64,000 bases of DNA from Sphaerolaimus hirsutus (lineage: Eukaryota; Nematoda; Chromadorea; Monhysterida; Sphaerolaimidae), in the NCBI GenBank assembly GCA_964036195.1, contig OZ038458.1:22085832-22149831 (forward strand), in the 5' to 3' direction. This document shows, piece by piece, positions 43,645 to 53,680 of the stretch (its first letter is position 1; every line of letters starts with the position of its first letter). Made by a program: the position numbers and the translations under genes. Under the pieces are notes generated by a model. That model worked only from the letters and a program-made list of their open reading frames with translations. It was not told the origin of the DNA and ran no database searches.

Positions 43645-46600
43645 TTACCATTTTTTGAACCAGTCCACGTTTCCTTGTAATTGCTTTTCCAGAAATTTGC
43701 CAATTTTCACCCTGTGCGGACCGCAGCGTTCATTCGATAAGAACCATGACAATGGTGGTCCGGCGTCGATGAGGGGTGGGGCTGGGGCTGCGGGGGGTTC
43801 ACAAAGGCAATTTTTGCAATTTGTTAGTTTTTCGCGCGCAATTTTCAACGCCGATTTCTGACAAGACACCAAAATGTGTCGCACCGTGATCGTTGACGTC
43901 TTACCGAGACACATGCAAATTGGCAGTTTGCCACTATTTACGTTAAAATGTAGCGCCCGCCAGCGCGCCTGTACCCACAATTTGTGGCCTCTCAGTACTG
44001 ACCCAGCGTTCAAAGTATCCGAAACCAGCGATTTTGAATTTTCCAGTTCACATTTTCGGTGATTTCTTATGAAAAAGAGTTTTCGGATGTTTATTTTTGT
44101 CATCCCCAGCAAATGTGCGGTACTCAATCCCATTTTCGAGGAAATGTCAGAAACGATACTATGTAACGCAAATTTCATTTGGGGTTTATTTGCGCTACTT
44201 TCCGATTGCAGAATTTCCGCCCGGTAAATCAATCTATCCTTATTTACACTATTCACATATTTCAGAAATTTTACCCTTAAACAATCCAACCGCTCTTCCA
44301 TTTTGACCAATGAGTAACAATCTGCCCTTAAAGCTGCCTCACTCGTGGAGCGAGGCATTCCAAGTGCATCCCTAATTGATCTATACTGAATTTTTGCCAA
44401 CTTTTTCACGCAACTCTCAATGTTTCCCGATACATCTAAGCCAAATATTACCACCGGTTCCACATAAATATTCCAAATTTTGATCGCAAAGTCAACCGGT
44501 TTACTAGTTTTTCGAGCACCTAATTTAACAAGTGAGGATAACCTGGACGCTTTTTCAATTGCATTCATTTTGTGCATTTGATACGCGTCCGGTTTACTAC
44601 ACAATGTAACACCTAAGTATCGCACGTGATCAACTTCCCTGATTGTCAGGTTTTTCCTGTTCTCATCATAGCCAAGTCGCCAAAATCTGGGCGTCGATTT
44701 CGCGCCAAATCGCAGTATTGCACTTTTATTTTCGTTCACGCCAATGTTCCAATTCCAACTCCATTGACTGAAAATGTCCATCTGGTCCTGCAAATTTGAC
44801 TCGTTATTGGACAAAATACAAATATCATCAGCAAAAAGGAGGCAGGGAACTCTAAAATTTTCCGAAAGTCGCGCACCACAATTTAACGAGTTTAGAAGGA
44901 GCGGTAAATCTAGGATGTAAATTAAAAAGAGGGTTGGACTGAGAGTGTCACCCTGTTTTACACCCATTGGGTAGTTCATCAATTTTGATTTTGATTCGTT
45001 GAAGTGCATTTCACATTTCATTCCATTATAAGCATTTTCCAAAATTCTAATGAATTTGGTTGGGAAGCCAAAATGAGACATTTTCCACCATAATTTTTCT
45101 CGAATTACTCGGTCAAAAGCTTTCGTAGCATCAACAAAACATCCAATTAACCGACCTTTATTCATCTTGGCAAATCTTAAACACCCGTTTATTACCAACA
45201 AATTGTCCAATGTCCGCCGATTTTTACGAAAGCCCCCTTGAAACTCACCAAGGGCCCCCGATAATTCCAAAACTGCTAAAATGCGAGTGTTCAAAATCGT
45301 GTGAAATAGTTTGATTATGTTGCAGCCCAACCCAAGTGTCCTATAGTTTAAAATGTCAGAAGTATCCCCCTTTTTGTGGAGAAAAATCATTTTCGCAATT
45401 TTTGAGGATTCTGGGTAGCTACCACCTTCTAGTAGACTGTTGAAAAACTTCATCAACTTAGTCAAGTACACATCCGGAGCCAATTTTAGATATTCGTGCA
45501 GAATGTCTGTAGTTCCGGCCGATTTTCCCGATTTCAACTTTTTTAAAGCCCTTTTTATTTCCCCAGTATCAATTTTTCTCAAAAGCGACGTAATATCGGT
45601 CCCATTTTCATGCAAAATGTCCTTACCGACCGCATAATTTTCCGGAACCGACGTGGCGCCGGGATTTGGGGTCATAATTGTCTCCCATGCGCGGGAAAAT
45701 TCAGTATCATAATCTCTATCAGATGAAACAATTTCACCCACAACATTTTTCAGCAAAAAAGTCTTTATCGGTGCACTTTTAATTGTTGACATCCGTTTAT
45801 ACAGCCTGTTGATAGCATATTGCGGATCGGCTGTTGACTTTGAAATGAAATTTTCGTCATTTTTAATACACAATTTTACGCGATGACTTTTCAGAAGCGC
45901 CCTCTGAAGGCGCAGTTCTCCCAGTAAATTTTTCTCGAGTCGTTCAGAGTTACACCGTCTCAATTTTCGGCGCAATTTTCCTATTTTTCTACATAATTTC
46001 CGAGTTTTCAAATCGCCATGAATTTTCCCGTCGCATCGGTCACCATTCAAATTTACCGAAGCACTTTCGACCAAAATTTCCACCAAGTCAGAATGACTTT
46101 TGCCCTTAGATTCACATAGTTCAACCACTTTATCTTCAAATTTTTCATTTTTTTCTGTGTCAGAAAAATTCCATTTTGGGATTATTTTTCCCGATTTTTT
46201 TGGCTGAAAAACACTTTCTGACATCTCAAAATCAATTACCAGTGCCATGTGGTCACTATTGAAATAGCTTTTTTCAGCGTTAATGTCAATGGCACCGCTT
46301 GCATTTTTAGAAATCAAATCCGTGCACAGGCAAAAGTCGATTGCTGAGCGACAAATGCCACGTGTATAAGTCCAGGGACCGTTTTTCAATGCTTTATTTA
46401 CCAAAACCAACCCTGTTTCTTCAATCCAATTTCTAATCAATCGACCATTGTCGTTGATATCGGCATTGTTGTTTGGTATCCCCAAATCATCACAGCCAAT
46501 GTGTCCATTCAAATCGCCAACCACAATAACCTCTTCACATCTATGCGTGTGGAAATTTATTAACGAAGTCATACAATTTAAAATGTGCGCATTCAAATCT

Positions 46601-49089
46601 TTTATTTGACTACTTTTCCTCACTTTGCTATTATTTTCCAAATAGACCACTAAAACGAAAATGTTTTTTTTTTCTGAAATCTTTACACAAATTCTCATTA
46701 AATGGGATTTAATCGATGCACTCACATTTCCAAAATCCGCATAAGCACAATTCAATCTATTCTTACAAAAAATCGAAATCCCACCTGCATTGTTACCCGT
46801 TTTAAATCGACTGAAGACATTATACCCCTTAGTGGGGGGTATGTCAGCGTTGGATTTGCATTGGGTCTCAACTAGCGCCAAAATATCCGGCGAATTATCA
46901 ATCAGTGTATCCAAAAGTTTTTCCGTGTTTGTATACATCGAATGAATGTTTTGATAAATGATTGATAAGCATATTGATGCAGTAATTGAGGGGGGCACGG
47001 TTTTTCCAATGTCAATAACATCCGAAGCTGATGCGGAATGCAAAAATGCCATGAAAGTTATGCCAAATAGCCAGCATCGAACCATTTTCGATGATTTATT
47101 CAGACAACAAATCAATCTCAAAACTGATTTTTTTGCACCAAATAGTTGCAATAAAAATGATAATGATAAATGCAGCGCCGATTGCTGCGTAAAACTGCAA
47201 AATGGAAAAGACGTTATTATCAAAATTTCCATCAGTGTACTTGCTCCAAACGCGTTTAAACATTTAAAACCCGCCACCAACATTTTGATTCCCAAATCAC
47301 AAATCAAATTTCGCGATTTCAAACCACATAAATGTGCCAAATTTCTCTCAATCGCTATCAACGCTTGGATCCACTTTGAGTTTGCGCTTGATTGAGGAAC
47401 GCGCCTAGTGAAGTGGGTATTCAATTTCGCCAACAAATTTTTAATTGGAAAATTTTGTTTTTCGATACATCTCATTACATCAAAAATGTAGTTCAAATCA
47501 TTTCTCCAAATCGTAAAGTGTCCCATCTCATAAAAAATCAACATACCGAGCGCTCCGGCCATAATATTCTGCCAGACGGATGGGTCAATCTGCGGCATAT
47601 TGGCCGCAGGCGGGACGGAGTTGGTGGCAGTGCGCATAGCATGCCCAGATGACTCCGCCCCTTGCGAAGCTGAGAAATGCACAGTTTCGGCCACATTTCC
47701 AGTGCGTTTTTTCGATTTCGCCCGTTTTTCAGCGCCATTTCGATTGAATAATGTCTGTAAATTATGCATTTTCACCATAAATTCACAAGTTAAATTTTCC
47801 AAGAATGAGATAAAATCATATGCAAACCTATCAATGACTAAATCGCACATCATTCTCGATATAATTTTATCAAAATTTTGAGAATTATGCAGGCCATCAG
47901 GCTTGCAACAGTGAAGGTATAAATTCGCCGAATTTTTCATTGCGGAGCCATCATGTGAAAAATATTCGAAATAGCTATTCACAAAAGTTATGGCCGGTAA
48001 AATTTTGACGTTAGAAAGATCGGCCAAGTAGTCTGTTAGAAAAGTTTCAACTGTCTGCCCAAATTCGATCAGTTCAATTAGTAAACCAGTGCTAGTAATG
48101 TTTTTCATATGGGCCGGTAAATACGGCCCCACAACACTCAAAATAATCTCGCTTTTCATATTTCCATTTCCGGCTAGCCAATTTTGAACTCTGGCCATGC
48201 CCCTTCTCAATGGGTCGCCAAAACGTGACTTCAAATAGGCGTTTAAATCGAGTGGCTTAATGTGCGATTCGTCGAGCTCTAAAGCCGCATAGTCCAAAAT
48301 CCCTCTGATTATGACAAAGTCAAAGCCACCATGCGACTGAATCATGTCAAAAACAGCCAGCATTATGTCCAGACGTTTTCCATAGTAGAGTTTGCCAGTG
48401 TGATGGATAGTAACAGAAATACCGCATTTGTCAAACCAGCTGAAAGAATTTTTGGTAATTTTTGAGGTTTTTTTCGAGTCAGTAAAAAGACTAAAAAGTT
48501 TTGTATGAATATCGAACCATTTCAATTCAAACGGCAGTCGAAAAATTGTGCTGTCACCAACAATTAGTATTTTCACATAAATACCATTGCCTTTTTGCTG
48601 TGATAAATTATCCATCAGAGCTGGCTCATTGCCAAAAATTTGAGAACGTCTGGGCAGGCTGGGACACCAATTATCTCCCAGCCCCATTTGCCGCAATAAA
48701 TCATAGCATGTTTGATCGCGACCATGTATTTTAGCAACTGTGCGCCCCTCCAAGCAGTGCCAGGAGCCGCACACAAAACCAGAGAGTATCGAGCTGCATA
48801 AGCTTCTCACACTAGCCGGCAGGTCATTTACAGTCAACAAAGTCTGGTCAGCCCCCCAAACCGGCTGCTGCCTGTCCTGGTGCCGCGCAACATGCTCAGT
48901 GTGGGCCATACGGGAACCATCTTTCTCGCCCACCACTAAAATAGAAGTGTCTAGCGCTTTGGGCGTGGACTGCATGGGCGCCGGGGGTGTTGTGACAGTG
49001 GAAACAGTTGAATTGTGTGTCAACGGCAAGTGTGTGACACCCTCGGACTCCAAACTCTGCGCGAATTTCGTCTGAGTGGAGCATAACAT
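43645..49089 (-). CDS. LINE ORF2: SGNH-like domain + endonuclease + reverse transcriptase (1814 aa)
   Basis: Domains in order. Residues 170-430 are SGNH-hydrolase-like, with ILIVGDST at 175-181 (nucleophile S180) and PDGLHNSQ at 397-404 (D398, H401). A basic stretch KRAKSKKR lies near 455-462. A hydrophobic segment occupies 670-685. Residues about 708-955 are an APE-type endonuclease with QNIHS (N714), VETQ (E741), VVGDLNGH (857-863) and SDH (945-947). Residues about 1180-1500 are reverse transcriptase with FVDATKAFD (1318), GVKQGDTLSP (1376) and FADD (1419-1422). A C-terminal zinc-knuckle-like CMC-x10-H-x4-C lies at 1725-1743. The frame is fully open. The clade is not resolved; C-terminal knuckles of this kind occur in several EN-bearing LINE clades. 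In CR1-type elements the esterase is usually in ORF1, so its position here is unusual. Confidence 0.93.
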   Translation of the reverse strand: MLCSTQTKFAQSLESEGVTHLPLTHNSTVSTVTTPPAPMQSTPKALDTSILVVGEKDGSRMAHTEHVARHQDRQQPVWGADQTLLTVNDLPASVRSLCSSILSGFVCGSWHCLEGRTVAKIHGRDQTCYDLLRQMGLGDNWCPSLPRRSQIFGNEPALMDNLSQQKGNGIYVKILIVGDSTIFRLPFELKWFDIHTKLFSLFTDSKKTSKITKNSFSWFDKCGISVTIHHTGKLYYGKRLDIMLAVFDMIQSHGGFDFVIIRGILDYAALELDESHIKPLDLNAYLKSRFGDPLRRGMARVQNWLAGNGNMKSEIILSVVGPYLPAHMKNITSTGLLIELIEFGQTVETFLTDYLADLSNVKILPAITFVNSYFEYFSHDGSAMKNSANLYLHCCKPDGLHNSQNFDKIISRMMCDLVIDRFAYDFISFLENLTCEFMVKMHNLQTLFNRNGAEKRAKSKKRTGNVAETVHFSASQGAESSGHAMRTATNSVPPAANMPQIDPSVWQNIMAGALGMLIFYEMGHFTIWRNDLNYIFDVMRCIEKQNFPIKNLLAKLNTHFTRRVPQSSANSKWIQALIAIERNLAHLCGLKSRNLICDLGIKMLVAGFKCLNAFGASTLMEILIITSFPFCSFTQQSALHLSLSFLLQLFGAKKSVLRLICCLNKSSKMVRCWLFGITFMAFLHSASASDVIDIGKTVPPSITASICLSIIYQNIHSMYTNTEKLLDTLIDNSPDILALVETQCKSNADIPPTKGYNVFSRFKTGNNAGGISIFCKNRLNCAYADFGNVSASIKSHLMRICVKISEKKNIFVLVVYLENNSKVRKSSQIKDLNAHILNCMTSLINFHTHRCEEVIVVGDLNGHIGCDDLGIPNNNADINDNGRLIRNWIEETGLVLVNKALKNGPWTYTRGICRSAIDFCLCTDLISKNASGAIDINAEKSYFNSDHMALVIDFEMSESVFQPKKSGKIIPKWNFSDTEKNEKFEDKVVELCESKGKSHSDLVEILVESASVNLNGDRCDGKIHGDLKTRKLCRKIGKLRRKLRRCNSERLEKNLLGELRLQRALLKSHRVKLCIKNDENFISKSTADPQYAINRLYKRMSTIKSAPIKTFLLKNVVGEIVSSDRDYDTEFSRAWETIMTPNPGATSVPENYAVGKDILHENGTDITSLLRKIDTGEIKRALKKLKSGKSAGTTDILHEYLKLAPDVYLTKLMKFFNSLLEGGSYPESSKIAKMIFLHKKGDTSDILNYRTLGLGCNIIKLFHTILNTRILAVLELSGALGEFQGGFRKNRRTLDNLLVINGCLRFAKMNKGRLIGCFVDATKAFDRVIREKLWWKMSHFGFPTKFIRILENAYNGMKCEMHFNESKSKLMNYPMGVKQGDTLSPTLFLIYILDLPLLLNSLNCGARLSENFRVPCLLFADDICILSNNESNLQDQMDIFSQWSWNWNIGVNENKSAILRFGAKSTPRFWRLGYDENRKNLTIREVDHVRYLGVTLCSKPDAYQMHKMNAIEKASRLSSLVKLGARKTSKPVDFAIKIWNIYVEPVVIFGLDVSGNIESCVKKLAKIQYRSIRDALGMPRSTSEAALRADCYSLVKMEERLDCLRVKFLKYVNSVNKDRLIYRAEILQSESSANKPQMKFALHSIVSDISSKMGLSTAHLLGMTKINIRKLFFIRNHRKCELENSKSLVSDTLNAGSVLRGHKLWVQARWRALHFNVNSGKLPICMCLGKTSTITVRHILVSCQKSALKIAREKLTNCKNCLCEPPAAPAPPLIDAGPPLSWFLSNERCGPHRVKIGKFLEKQLQGNVDWFKKW

Positions 49090-49134
49090 TTTTATTGTGG
49101 AAAAATGGCAAAAAAGTTCAAATTCAATTTTATT

Positions 49135-51480
49135 TTATGCAAAATCTACCTTTCCCCCATACTGCCTAGGGCGAAGCCACCGTAAATGCAAAATGTGGAT
49201 AGGAAGTTTCGGATCGGATGTCCAAATACCGGATTTTCTGTGGGCCGAGTAGTTCAAATCAAAGGCTTTTTTCATGGCGTCTGATTCCGAACTGATCCCG
49301 CCTTCAGAAATCAATTTGTCGCGCAACATTGTCAAGCAAATCCCATACAAATTTAGGAATGGGCGGCCATACTGGTTCAAGCCCCTATCCGGCATTGACA
49401 CCTGAATCGATACACAGCAGTATGCATCAAGTAGGTTAAATGTAAAACAGAATTTTTGTGAAAAAGTCATGAAATCGCCATCAAAATCCGTATTTTTCAG
49501 TAAAATGTCCAGAAAACATGAACTTTTCACATAGCTCAAACCAATTTTTCGTGAAAAAATCATGAAATCACCATCAAAATGCATATTTTTCAGTAAAATG
49601 TCCAGAAAACATGAATTTTTCATATATCTCACCGAAGCGTCGATTTTTTCCAGCCCAATTGACAAGGCGCCCCGGAAACCGTTCCGGGGCAAGTTCGACA
49701 TGCCACGAATGTTGTAGCTGAAAATCTCTCCGTCATCAGTGGTTTCCGAACCAGAGCGAACCAAAAAAGCTTTGAAGCTCGGGTTGTACATCGAACAATT
49801 CTCCATGCAGTCACAAAGCGATTTGAAAGCCACAGATTTTTTTGCGATCTGCGTGAAAAACGGTAAAGACTGCAGAGTTGTTTTCGATGTACTCAGATAA
49901 TTTTCTAACACAAATTTAGTAGCGAGAATAGGTGTAGATGTATTTACCCCGATTTCATGATATCTAAAGTCATCGGTACATCTTTCTGAATTGGGAGATT
50001 TTGATTTTAAAGTGTTGAAAAAATCGTTCAAAGTTTGAAAAGAAATTTGAAATGAGTCAACCTCCAAGGGAATGGGATTAATCGGCCCTGCACTGGCAGG
50101 GTACCAAAAATCGGTTTCCGATGCACTTTTCCAGAGGTTCAACAGTCCGCCAAACCAAAACCGGTAACGCCCATCAGGGCCATTTGGCGAATGCGATGAG
50201 TAGGTTTGATTTAAGCGCGACAATTCCGCCTTCTCCTTTTCACTTGCGCCACAAGTTGCGAATTGTGCCTTCGAGAAAATACAGAACATTAAGGGGTCAA
50301 CTTTTCCGATTAAAATATCAGATATTGCGATTTTAACTACCAATTTTTGATTTTGAATGTAATTTTGGCTCGTTTCCAACATCAAAACATCATGCGTTTT
50401 ACTTGAAAATCGTCTGGATAACATCATTAAGTAATAGTCATCAAAAAACAGATTGCAAGCACAAACATCTAAAAGTGCCAGCGCGGGACAATTCCATGTA
50501 ATGCCGCCCAGCATTATTCTGTTCCCATGAACCAACGACAGGGGATCAAGTGGGTTCCAAATTTGAACTAGCATGTCCCTCGCCGGGTCACGGGTCGCAC
50601 TTTCCGAGTCAAAATTGTCATTACGCTGAACATTATCCATTTTACCAAACAAGTGCAAAATCGCAGTGGTAATGACATAGGCCTCAGAATTTGTAATCGC
50701 AGTGTTACCGAGGCCCTCTTCGATGTTTGCACATAACTTTTCATCGAGTGCTTTCACGGCAGGCAAATTTCCAGTGTCATCATCACTCGAATCCTGCATG
50801 CCGCGAAGTAATGAATTTTCATTCGACCAAATCAAAAAGCAAATTTTGTTGAAATTCAATGTACCAGAACCAGTATCGAAAGCTTGTCTAATTGGGGGAA
50901 CCCCAACCTTTCGAAGAAACAAGCAGCGAGGCATATGGATGGCCATTGCGTTAACTTGGTTGTCAGGTAGTTCCCAACTAGACCAGCTAACGATACACCA
51001 GTAATAGCCTTTTGCTTGATAAATTTTCACACGCGACTGGGCAGAAAGATCCATATTCATATTTTCAACTTCATTTTCAGATTCACTAACATCAGTGCGA
51101 GCGCGTTTTGCGTTGTGTTGATCATCCAAAATTTGTTCAGCATCTCCAGTGTCCATGTTCAGGGCGCCGGGGTGAATATTAGATGGTTCTTCGTATAAAT
51201 CGTCACTGTTGATAGATAAATCGTTCTGATTGTTAGTCAAATCGATTCCGCGAAGTGCCGAAAGTCGTTTTTCACGTTTTGACGATTGTTGGCTCAGTGC
51301 CAAATCCGACATACCACCACCAAAAAACTCTGCGATGGGCAAAGGTGTGTCAATTTTGAGGACAGCTGCATTTTCGGTCGTCGGGGCATCCTTAAAGAGA
51401 CAGAACGCCACCACCAGACCCAAAAAAGTGCCGTCTAATGTCCATTTACGTCCTTTGACGTTCAAGAGAATTTTGAACAT
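49135..51480 (-). CDS. LINE ORF1 (781 aa, no recognised domain)
   Basis: It is open from ATG at 51478-51480 to a stop just before ORF2. The first 35 residues include the hydrophobic TFLGLVVAFCLF. Residues about 90-150 are acidic and disordered-looking, with a KRAR basic patch near 125. No CCHC knuckles or RRM are obvious. Residues about 613-673 hold a tandem duplication (SCFLDILLKN...DFDGDFM twice) from a 93-bp repeat at about 49458-49640. By position it should be the RNA-binding or chaperone protein of the element, but this is inference. Confidence 0.8.
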   Translation of the reverse strand: MFKILLNVKGRKWTLDGTFLGLVVAFCLFKDAPTTENAAVLKIDTPLPIAEFFGGGMSDLALSQQSSKREKRLSALRGIDLTNNQNDLSINSDDLYEEPSNIHPGALNMDTGDAEQILDDQHNAKRARTDVSESENEVENMNMDLSAQSRVKIYQAKGYYWCIVSWSSWELPDNQVNAMAIHMPRCLFLRKVGVPPIRQAFDTGSGTLNFNKICFLIWSNENSLLRGMQDSSDDDTGNLPAVKALDEKLCANIEEGLGNTAITNSEAYVITTAILHLFGKMDNVQRNDNFDSESATRDPARDMLVQIWNPLDPLSLVHGNRIMLGGITWNCPALALLDVCACNLFFDDYYLMMLSRRFSSKTHDVLMLETSQNYIQNQKLVVKIAISDILIGKVDPLMFCIFSKAQFATCGASEKEKAELSRLNQTYSSHSPNGPDGRYRFWFGGLLNLWKSASETDFWYPASAGPINPIPLEVDSFQISFQTLNDFFNTLKSKSPNSERCTDDFRYHEIGVNTSTPILATKFVLENYLSTSKTTLQSLPFFTQIAKKSVAFKSLCDCMENCSMYNPSFKAFLVRSGSETTDDGEIFSYNIRGMSNLPRNGFRGALSIGLEKIDASVRYMKNSCFLDILLKNMHFDGDFMIFSRKIGLSYVKSSCFLDILLKNTDFDGDFMTFSQKFCFTFNLLDAYCCVSIQVSMPDRGLNQYGRPFLNLYGICLTMLRDKLISEGGISSESDAMKKAFDLNYSAHRKSGIWTSDPKLPIHILHLRWLRPRQYGGKVDFA
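49458..49640 (-). repeat. 93-bp tandem duplication within LINE ORF1
   Basis: Two adjacent units begin GTGAAAAAGTCATGAAATCG and GTGAAAAAATCATGAAATCA, at 49458 and 49551. The period of 93 is a multiple of three, so the frame is kept. Confidence 0.85.
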
Positions 51481-51512
51481 TTTTTCTTTTTCTTTTTTCG
51501 CTTTTTCAAGGG

Positions 51513-51628
51513 GGTGGGGTCATTATTTCGCCAGAAATGTTTGTGAAGTACCGTAGTAAATAACACGCATTTACATACAAAAAACTGGTAATAAATGCAA
51601 CCAAACAGGATATATTTGCAGACATGAC
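51513..51628. mobile_element. MITE family A copy, middle part
   Basis: It continues the copy begun at 42435 after the LINE: GTCATTATTTCGCCAGAAAT through AACAGGATATATTTG. It is cut at 51629 by a TAGTGATGG-ended element. Confidence 0.85.
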
Positions 51629-52924
51629 TAGTGATGGAAAAGCGCCATGGCGCTAGCGCCAAAGCAAAAAGCGCCATGGCGCTTTTGGCGCTTGGCGCCA
51701 TTTTGCTGTGGCGCTATTGGCGCTTGGCGCTGTGGTCCTGAAAAGCGCCCTGGCGCATTTGGCGCTTGGCGCTATTTATCGGTGGCGCCTGGCGCTGGCA
51801 TTTAAAAAGCGCCACCAACAGAGGCAGTGAAAAAAGCACAGCGTTCACATATAAAAAAGTATATCACACAAGTGATTACATGAAGTTACTACGTTAATAG
51901 TGAAGATGAGTACTTTGTGATGTTACACAAATAGTATTTGAATGGGTGTGGACTGTGGAGCATTATAAGTGGTAATTTCAGCCAAAAATCTGTTGTAAAT
52001 TGACTCGTTATGTATTATACCATCTTATTGAACCTTTGCATCTTTCTTTAAAAAAGTCATCCTTAAAAAAATGTTGAATGATGATGAAATTGAAAATTGT
52101 ACTAGAGATGTTTCTAGGAAATGGATGTTTGCATTTGAATTCTGGGAGCACCCTAAACCACAGAAGTGTTGCCTAGGTTGTACAAAATTGCTCCACATTT
52201 ACTCACAATTCCAGCTAGTACTGGGGGGGGGGGGGGGTTATTGCAGGTGTTCAGCATGTCTAAAGATGTATTTGGTATGAAACATAGTTGTAAAAGATTT
52301 TACGTTTATTCAAAAAATATGTATACTCAAGTATGTAAATATGTTTACATTTCCTCTAGCATCAGGAACAAAGAAAAATAACTAGTGAATTTGATGGTGA
52401 AAATGGTCAAAAAGGGATGTAAATTAGTCATTTTGGGCAAAAATGGGGTAAAATTTCTCAAAATATACCCACTTTTACATTTTAAAGAAAATAAGTACTT
52501 TTAAACACATTTACTCATGAGTAAAAGTAAAAAATTGTTTACATTTTCTGTACTTAGAGGGTGAGTACTTTTTTACCATTATTTTTACTTTGAAAAAGTC
52601 CAGTACTTTTAACAGCTCTGGTGTGAAAAGGGATTGGTTCTGTGCTGATGCATTGGAATTCTGTACAATTATCAAATACATCATCAACTATTTGTAAGAT
52701 GTTTACTAGGAATGCTTTTTTGGCTATACATAATTTGCATAGTGCTAGTGTGTTTTACGAAGTGATATAGTTCACACAAAGTGATAAAAATGAATATACG
52801 GAACTGAGAACTGCGTCCGCATTATAACAAGCAAAATCATTTTGGCGCTGGCGCTATTGGCGCTTGGCGCCGTGGTCTAGAAAAGCGCCATGGCGCCGAA
52901 AGTCTGGCGCTTTTTCTATCACTA
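51629..52924. mobile_element. hAT-like element with GGCGCC word (TAGTGATGG ends)
   Basis: The ends TAGTGATGGAAAAGCGCCAT and inverted TGGCGCTTTTTCTATCACTA are present, with arrays of TTGGCGC and GGCGCC inside both. The core segment GAGCATTATAAGTGGTAATT and following sequence resemble the core of 16776-17409. The flanking 8-bp strings (GACATGAC, GGTACAAT) do not match, so assignment rests on the ends and core. It interrupts the same MITE A copy as the LINE. Confidence 0.75.
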
Positions 52925-53116
52925 GGTACAATGACGTATCTTACATATGTACATTGCTACACAGGCTATTTTAGTTTTGATGCAAATCGGCCCCAATAAG
53001 TACATCATGTACATAGCACACATGATGTACATCATTCTAGATGGGGGTATTTCGAGGGGGGGGGGGTTATTTTTTCGCCAGCTCTAAAACCTGGGGGTAT
53101 TTCGAGGAAATACGGT
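52925..53116. mobile_element. MITE family A copy, right part
   Basis: It carries the ATCATGTACAT palindrome, the G-run block and the terminal TTTCGAGGAAATACGGT. It completes the copy begun at 42435. Confidence 0.85.
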
Positions 53117-53488
53117 CAACATAAATGAGAAGTTTTATACCTATTTTCTTCTCATAAAACAAATGAATCGTGAATGAAAATAAACAAACAATTAAATCTA
53201 TCCGGAAAAACCTGATAAATCATAAATAATTGATTATAATGATATAAATATGTATAAATATTTTTGACAAAATTATTTTTGGTACGCTATGTAATCACGG
53301 TCGAAAATCATGTTTCAACACATCGCGATGCCAGATCTCTCGAGACGGTGTCTCGGCTGAATGTTCTGGCACGTTTCCATGGATTTCTACGCAGCGGCAC
53401 CGGTGCAGTGACATTTCGTGCCCCACGGTTGGACACCTTGGGGGGTTTCGCATGGGTGCTGCATTTGGGGGTAGTTAAAGTTTAGGGG
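53117..53488. other. Segment with a short open plus-strand frame
   Basis: A 73-codon plus frame (53264-53485) covers a slightly GC-rich patch but has no recognisable motif and no convincing splice sites. Its nature is unknown. Confidence 0.3.
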
Positions 53489-53680
53489 TATACTCGGCGG
53501 ACAGCACACCTAGTATGAAAACCTGCCGTAATTTCGTGAATAAAATCTTAGATAAAATCTTAAAATCTTGATAAATTTCTTGATTATTCCATGGTAAAAA
53601 CGACATTATGATGAAAATTTCGTTCATTATTCAGATGGGTTATGGTATGGTTACTAGGTGTGATGTCTGTCGCGTATACT
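53489..53680. mobile_element. Family H element
   Basis: The ends TATACTCGGCGGACAGCACA and inverted TGTGATGTCTGTCGCGTATA are present, with TGGGTTATGG interior sequence. It is the third copy in the window. Confidence 0.7.

Larger units (their letters stand above)
42515..51504 (-). mobile_element. Full-length non-LTR retrotransposon (LINE), about 9.0 kb
   Basis: TTCAAGGG lies on both sides (42507-42514 and 51505-51512) as an 8-bp target duplication inside a MITE A copy. The element runs on the minus strand: about 24 nt of A/G-rich leader, ORF1, a 45-nt gap, ORF2 and a roughly 1.1-kb 3' region. It ends AATAAACTTACTACTACTA, a polyadenylation-like hexamer followed by a TAC repeat. Both ORFs are open, so the copy looks recent. 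It lies in the region that would be a GAA1 intron if the candidate first exon is real, in the same orientation. Confidence 0.92.

Noticed and set aside
53264-53485. 73-codon plus-strand ORF as a host exon
   Set aside because: No splice sites, no recognisable motif and only weak compositional bias.
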